The translations under genes were made by a program, and so were the position numbers. Below are positions 60,866 to 64,000 of a stretch of DNA of 64,000 nt, in pieces (positions within the stretch are counted from its first letter, which is position 1; each line of letters begins with the position of its first letter). Below the pieces are notes generated by a model. The model did not search any database, was not told where the DNA came from, and saw only the letters and a list, made by a program, of their open reading frames with translations. Origin of the DNA: an uncultured Draconibacterium sp. GTDB lineage: Bacteria; Bacteroidota; Bacteroidia; Bacteroidales; Prolixibacteraceae. Where the stretch lies: the NCBI RefSeq assembly GCF_963677575.1, contig NZ_OY782038.1, positions 124,001-188,000 on the forward strand. The letters run 5' to 3'.

Positions 60866-61879
60866 TTATTTCTTTTCCAATCGGCCATCGGAATATTTTG
60901 CGAATCTTCCGGTGTTTCTGCTATGTACCTGATCGGGTTTGTCCCATGGCCATCCGCCAAATTCTGTTTTCTGGTATTCATGGAATATTTCCTTTAATTC
61001 GGCTTCCGAGTTGGCAATAAAAGGACCATAATTAACCACAGGTTCGTTTATTGGTTCTCCTTCCAATACTAATATTTCGCTTTGTAAAGGACCGTTTTCA
61101 ATGGTTATTTCTTCGTCTCCTTTCAGTTTTACCCGGGTTTGCGATTCTATTTTTTGTCCGTCGATATTAATATTGCCCTCTTCGCTGTAGAAATAAATAT
61201 TTCTATTCAACGTATTGGAAACAGCCGGAAGCTTTATTTGTGAAAAAGGATCCATTTTTAACAGCAAAATAGATACGTGGTTCTCTTGATCGCTTGCCCA
61301 GGAGTCAGGATTAGGTTTTAAACTTTTATGCCCATTAAACTCTCCTGCAATAATCCTTACGTTGACATTTTTGTTATTGTCATCTTTGAAATCGATAACA
61401 GGAATCTCTTCATTCCAAAACATTTTGTAATAGGGATTTGCCTTTTTATTTTTTGCCGGAAGATTAAGCCAGATCTGGAATAATTTTAAAGGATTAGGCG
61501 CTACTGTGTTTAGTAATGGAAACATTTCGGAGTGCATACATCCTTTTCCGGTGGTAAGCCATTGGACATCGCCATTGGCGTATCTTCCTGTTGATTTTGA
61601 TGAATCGAAATGATCGACTGTGCCTTTAAGTACAATCGTTACCGTTTCGAATCCTACATGCGGATGGGCAGGAAAACCAGGCACAATTTTTCCGTGGTAC
61701 ATGCTAAATCCGTTGGTGTTGGAAAAATCGCTACCTAATTTTCTGTTATGCAACGATACGGCAGGCCCCAAATCTTCATTCCCTTTTGGAAATTGATCGT
61801 TATGGTGAGCACAAAAAATAAATGGACTATCGGTTTGCCATGGTGAAGTTAAATTTTGTGTTTTTAAAATTGTTTCCAT
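60866..61879 (-). CDS. Pirin-family protein
   Basis: 337 residues, bicupin. The metal-binding N-terminal cupin reads FPAHPHVGFETVTIVLKGTVDHFDS...GKGCMHSEMF, with the His-His-His-Glu ligand set of pirin. The C-terminal half continues with VLEGEPINEPVVNYGPFIANSEAEL. Bacterial pirins include quercetin dioxygenases and stress proteins. Third gene in the operon facing HxlR. Confidence 0.92.
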   Translation of the reverse strand: METILKTQNLTSPWQTDSPFIFCAHHNDQFPKGNEDLGPAVSLHNRKLGSDFSNTNGFSMYHGKIVPGFPAHPHVGFETVTIVLKGTVDHFDSSKSTGRYANGDVQWLTTGKGCMHSEMFPLLNTVAPNPLKLFQIWLNLPAKNKKANPYYKMFWNEEIPVIDFKDDNNKNVNVRIIAGEFNGHKSLKPNPDSWASDQENHVSILLLKMDPFSQIKLPAVSNTLNRNIYFYSEEGNINIDGQKIESQTRVKLKGDEEITIENGPLQSEILVLEGEPINEPVVNYGPFIANSEAELKEIFHEYQKTEFGGWPWDKPDQVHSRNTGRFAKYSDGRLEKK

Positions 61880-61972
61880 CTTTTTTAATTGTCTGTTTTT
61901 ACTGTTAATAGAAGAAAGCTTGCATTATCACGCTATTGTGCATATAAGGCAATAGTTGTTATGCCTATTTTC

Positions 61973-62524
61973 TTATTCAGCTGTTCTTTTAAACCATGCA
62001 GTATAGGCATCAACTGCCTGCTGAAGAAAGCTTCTCACCTGTTCGTTAACAATGTTCCCATTTTCATCCAGTGCTTCGCCAATATTGGCTAAGTAAACTT
62101 CCGGCTGTTGCATGGTAGGCATATTTAAAAAGGCCAGGCTTTGCCTTAAATGATGATTAGCCCCAAAACCGGATATTGTACCAATTGAGAGGCTAAAAAC
62201 TGCTGCCGGCTTGTTGTTCCAAACACTTTGCCCGTAAGGCCTTGAACCAACGTCGATTGCGTTTTTTAACGCAGATGGAACAGAACGGTTGTATTCAGGT
62301 GTAATAAAAATAATACCATCAACACCATTTGCTGCGCTCCTAAAAGAGTGGTAAGATTCAATCACTTCGTCATCAAAATCCTGGTTGTATACCGGGAGGT
62401 CATCAATTGAAATAATTGAGAACTCAAATCCTTCTGGTGCCATACTTAGTATATTCTTTGCAATCTTTTTCGAGTATGATTCTTTGCGTAAACTACCTGC
62501 AATAATTCCTATTTTCTTACTCAT
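61973..62524 (-). CDS. NADPH-dependent FMN reductase
   Basis: 183 residues, flavodoxin-like. IAGSLRKESYSKKIAKNIL is the FMN phosphate loop, and FITPEYNRSVPSALKNAIDVGSRP is the family signature; the chromate/quinone reductase ChrR group is close. It would reduce quinones or azo compounds at the expense of NADPH. Second gene of the operon, 62 nt after the hydrolase gene. Confidence 0.93.
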   Translation of the reverse strand: MSKKIGIIAGSLRKESYSKKIAKNILSMAPEGFEFSIISIDDLPVYNQDFDDEVIESYHSFRSAANGVDGIIFITPEYNRSVPSALKNAIDVGSRPYGQSVWNNKPAAVFSLSIGTISGFGANHHLRQSLAFLNMPTMQQPEVYLANIGEALDENGNIVNEQVRSFLQQAVDAYTAWFKRTAE

Positions 62525-62586
62525 AATTTTTGTTTTTTATAAATCAGTCTTATGCTATTTTATAAATCAGTCTTTAAACAACTTCA

Positions 62587-63525
62587 TTAAATGTTTGGCA
62601 CAAGAAAGTTAGTTAGTGCATCCAATAATATATCTGGTTTTTCTTCTGCCGGAAAATGTCCGCAATCCGGTATAATTACTGACTTAACGTTGTTGGCAAT
62701 TGTTTGCCACTCCAGTTCAATCATTTTCCCACTTGCCAAAGCTCCTGCAAAGGTAAACACCGGCATGGTCAACATTGTTCCCATCATTTTACGAACCTGC
62801 GGAATTGTTTCATCAATTGCCCGGTAATAATCGAAACTTGCTTTCAGTGTTCCGGGTTTTCTGCGTAGCAGTTCAATATAAAAATCTCGTGCATATTTAG
62901 GAATTGCATCCGGCGATCCGCTTTTTGTTGTAAACTGGTATCCAAAATAAAGCTCTTCCCGGCCTTCTACCAATCGTTCGTTAATGTCGAGTGCACGATT
63001 AAAGTTAAAGTGCCAAAGAAAATCACTAGTTAACCTGTCGTCTGAAATCAGTGGAGGAGATGGCGAAACCCCGGGGATCACTCCTTCGCCAATTGCAAGT
63101 TGTTTAACCCGCTCCGGTTGGGTTGCCGCCATTGCATAACCAACCATAACGCCTATGTCGTGCCCAACGTAACTGAATTTATCATGTTCAAGCACATCCA
63201 TTAGCCTAAACATATCATTGGCCAATGAATTTACATCGAAACCACTATCCGGCCGGCCAGATAAGCCAAAACCACGGGGATCAACAGCGATAACAGTAAA
63301 ATACTCGCTAAGTGGTAGCATCAACTCGCGCCAGGCATACCAGTTTTCGGGCCAGCCGGCATGTAACAGCAATGGTTCTCCTTTACCTCCAATAACTGCA
63401 TGGATTCCTATTTCTCCGGTATCAATGCGGTAACTTTTAAAAGTTTTGCTAAAATTTTCGGGAAGTCGGGGGACATTACTAACCGAACCAAAATCGTGAA
63501 TTGTTGAAATTTCTGTTTTCTCCAT
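62587..63525 (-). CDS. Alpha/beta hydrolase, epoxide hydrolase-like
   Basis: 312 residues. VDPRGFGLSGRPDSG (HGxP-type oxyanion area), the nucleophile in YVGHDIGVMVGYAM is Asp rather than Ser, which suggests epoxide hydrolase or haloalkane dehalogenase chemistry, and the catalytic His is in PDCGHFPAEEKPD. First gene of the operon, with a candidate promoter and dyad upstream shared with the divergent HxlR gene. Confidence 0.88.
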   Translation of the reverse strand: MEKTEISTIHDFGSVSNVPRLPENFSKTFKSYRIDTGEIGIHAVIGGKGEPLLLHAGWPENWYAWRELMLPLSEYFTVIAVDPRGFGLSGRPDSGFDVNSLANDMFRLMDVLEHDKFSYVGHDIGVMVGYAMAATQPERVKQLAIGEGVIPGVSPSPPLISDDRLTSDFLWHFNFNRALDINERLVEGREELYFGYQFTTKSGSPDAIPKYARDFYIELLRRKPGTLKASFDYYRAIDETIPQVRKMMGTMLTMPVFTFAGALASGKMIELEWQTIANNVKSVIIPDCGHFPAEEKPDILLDALTNFLVPNI

Positions 63526-63547
63526 TTTTGTATCATTGAAATTTGTA

Positions 63548-63578
63548 CGAAAATATCTAAATACATACTTTTGTGCAA
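63548..63578 (-). promoter_or_regulatory. Promoter of the five-gene redox operon
   Basis: On the minus strand TTG (63576-63578), 20 nt, TATTTTCG (63548-63555; one mismatch to TAnnTTTG). The dyad next to HxlR abuts the -33 element, so a bound repressor would block polymerase. Confidence 0.5.
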
Positions 63579-63601
63579 GTACTAACTAAAAAGTTAGGTA
63601 C
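63579..63601. promoter_or_regulatory. Inverted repeat, likely HxlR operator
   Basis: Left arm GTACTAACT (63579-63587), spacer AAAA, right arm AGTTAGGTAC (63592-63601): near-perfect dyad with one extra G. A second AGTTAG at 63611-63616 and the palindrome TAGGTACCTA (63595-63604) overlap it. HxlR proteins such as YodB bind TACT...AGTA-type dyads in divergent regions. Confidence 0.55.
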
Positions 63602-63631
63602 CTACCAATTAGTTAGAAATGCTGAAAACAA

Positions 63632-63964
63632 ATGGATAATAGTGTGAAAAAAATTGATCCGTCGAATGAGAAATGTCCGGTTAAGGCAGCACTGGCATTG
63701 TTGGGAGGTAAGTGGTCATTAATAATCCTGTACCAGATAAATAATAGGGTTATAAGATATGGAGAGTTGAAAAGGTCGATTCCGGGTATTTCCGAAAAAA
63801 TGCTTATTCAGAGTTTAAACCATCTGGTTAAAAGTAATTTGGTGCAAAAGAAATCTTATGCAGAAATTCCTCCAAGAGTGGAATACCGATTAACAGAAAT
63901 TGGTTTTAAAACATTGCCAATTATTGATAAGTTAGCTGAATTTGGTCAGGAAAGTCTTGTTTGA
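63632..63964 (+). CDS. HxlR-family winged-helix regulator
   Basis: 110 residues. NEKCPVKAALALLGGKWSLIILYQI is the HxlR signature, with the redox-reactive Cys15 seen in YodB and HypR that sense electrophiles or oxidants. The wing follows at LVQKKSYAEIPPRVEYRLTEIG. Divergently arranged with the five-gene operon, which it probably represses until Cys15 is modified. Ends at 63964; the last 36 bases of the window hold no feature. Confidence 0.92.
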   Translation: MDNSVKKIDPSNEKCPVKAALALLGGKWSLIILYQINNRVIRYGELKRSIPGISEKMLIQSLNHLVKSNLVQKKSYAEIPPRVEYRLTEIGFKTLPIIDKLAEFGQESLV

Positions 63965-64000
63965 CTCCAGACTGTTTACTGACTTGTAAACTCTTTCTCC

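Overview
The window reads as chromosome from an AT-rich member of the Bacteroidota, most likely a Bacteroidales/Marinilabiliales-type organism (an inference from gene content, not proven). Support comes from many Bacteroidota-style lipoproteins and outer-membrane barrels, a large TonB-dependent receptor with a carboxypeptidase-regulatory-like N-terminal domain, AraC regulators fused to TPRs, few Shine-Dalgarno sites, and repeated matches to the Bacteroidota promoter (TTTG or TTG, about 19 nt, TAnnTTTG). I see no rRNA, tRNA, CRISPR array, prophage or intact insertion sequence.

Layout. 0-4 kb: a SnoaL-like lipoprotein, then a surface lipoprotein/outer-membrane barrel pair. 4-15 kb: an accessory region with a decayed AraC gene, a TolB/FlgO-TPR-AraC regulator, an AhpD-like protein next to an AraC-type tandem operator, a DUF1348 protein, a second AraC regulator, a serine hydrolase, a DUF6624 protein, an esterase, a DUF6624 remnant, an acetyltransferase, a possible small-RNA gene and a quinone-oxidoreductase-like protein. 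15-19.5 kb: two small membrane proteins, NhaA and a barrel. 19.6-23.7 kb: a methionine locus with a Met-rich leader peptide, a divergent aspartokinase, MetY and an acetyl-type MetA. 23.7-26.5 kb: ElbB, a TatD-family hydrolase, TcdA and an RRM protein, followed by about 700 bp without genes that contains many strong hairpins. 27.2-34.5 kb: a molybdenum hydroxylase (two subunits) with cofactor genes moaA, moaD, moaE, a MoeB-like gene, xdhC and a mocA-like gene. 34.5-48.5 kb: GH3 glycosidase, RsmE, an S41 protease with an ExbB-like protein, a LytTR regulator, cytochrome bd (CydAB), small phosphatase, monooxygenase and phosphodiesterase genes, an MFS transporter, a PLD-like protein and PrmA. 48.6-57.2 kb: a tight six-gene operon (TonB receptor, DUF4876-like lipoprotein, DUF6850-like barrel, ABC ATPase, permease, DUF4857-like protein). 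57.4-58.98 kb: a lipoprotein, a 165-bp MITE and TpiA. 59.1-64 kb: a five-gene redox/detoxification operon divergent from an HxlR regulator, with a dyad next to the operon promoter.

How the genes work together. Aspartokinase, MetA (Glu at position 111, the acetyl-CoA type) and MetY outline the route from aspartate to homocysteine through O-acetylhomoserine. A leader peptide with five Met codons in its last eleven sense codons suggests the locus senses methionyl-tRNA. In the molybdenum block, moaA/D/E plus MoeB make molybdopterin, a MocA-like enzyme would make the cytosine dinucleotide form, XdhC would insert it, and the IorA/IorB-like pair is the likely recipient. The HxlR operon looks like an electrophile or aldehyde/quinone response.

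Most promising for new biology: the methionine leader with its divergent aspartokinase, the six-gene TonB/ABC/DUF operon, the hairpin-rich region beside the RRM gene, and the candidate small RNA near 14 kb.
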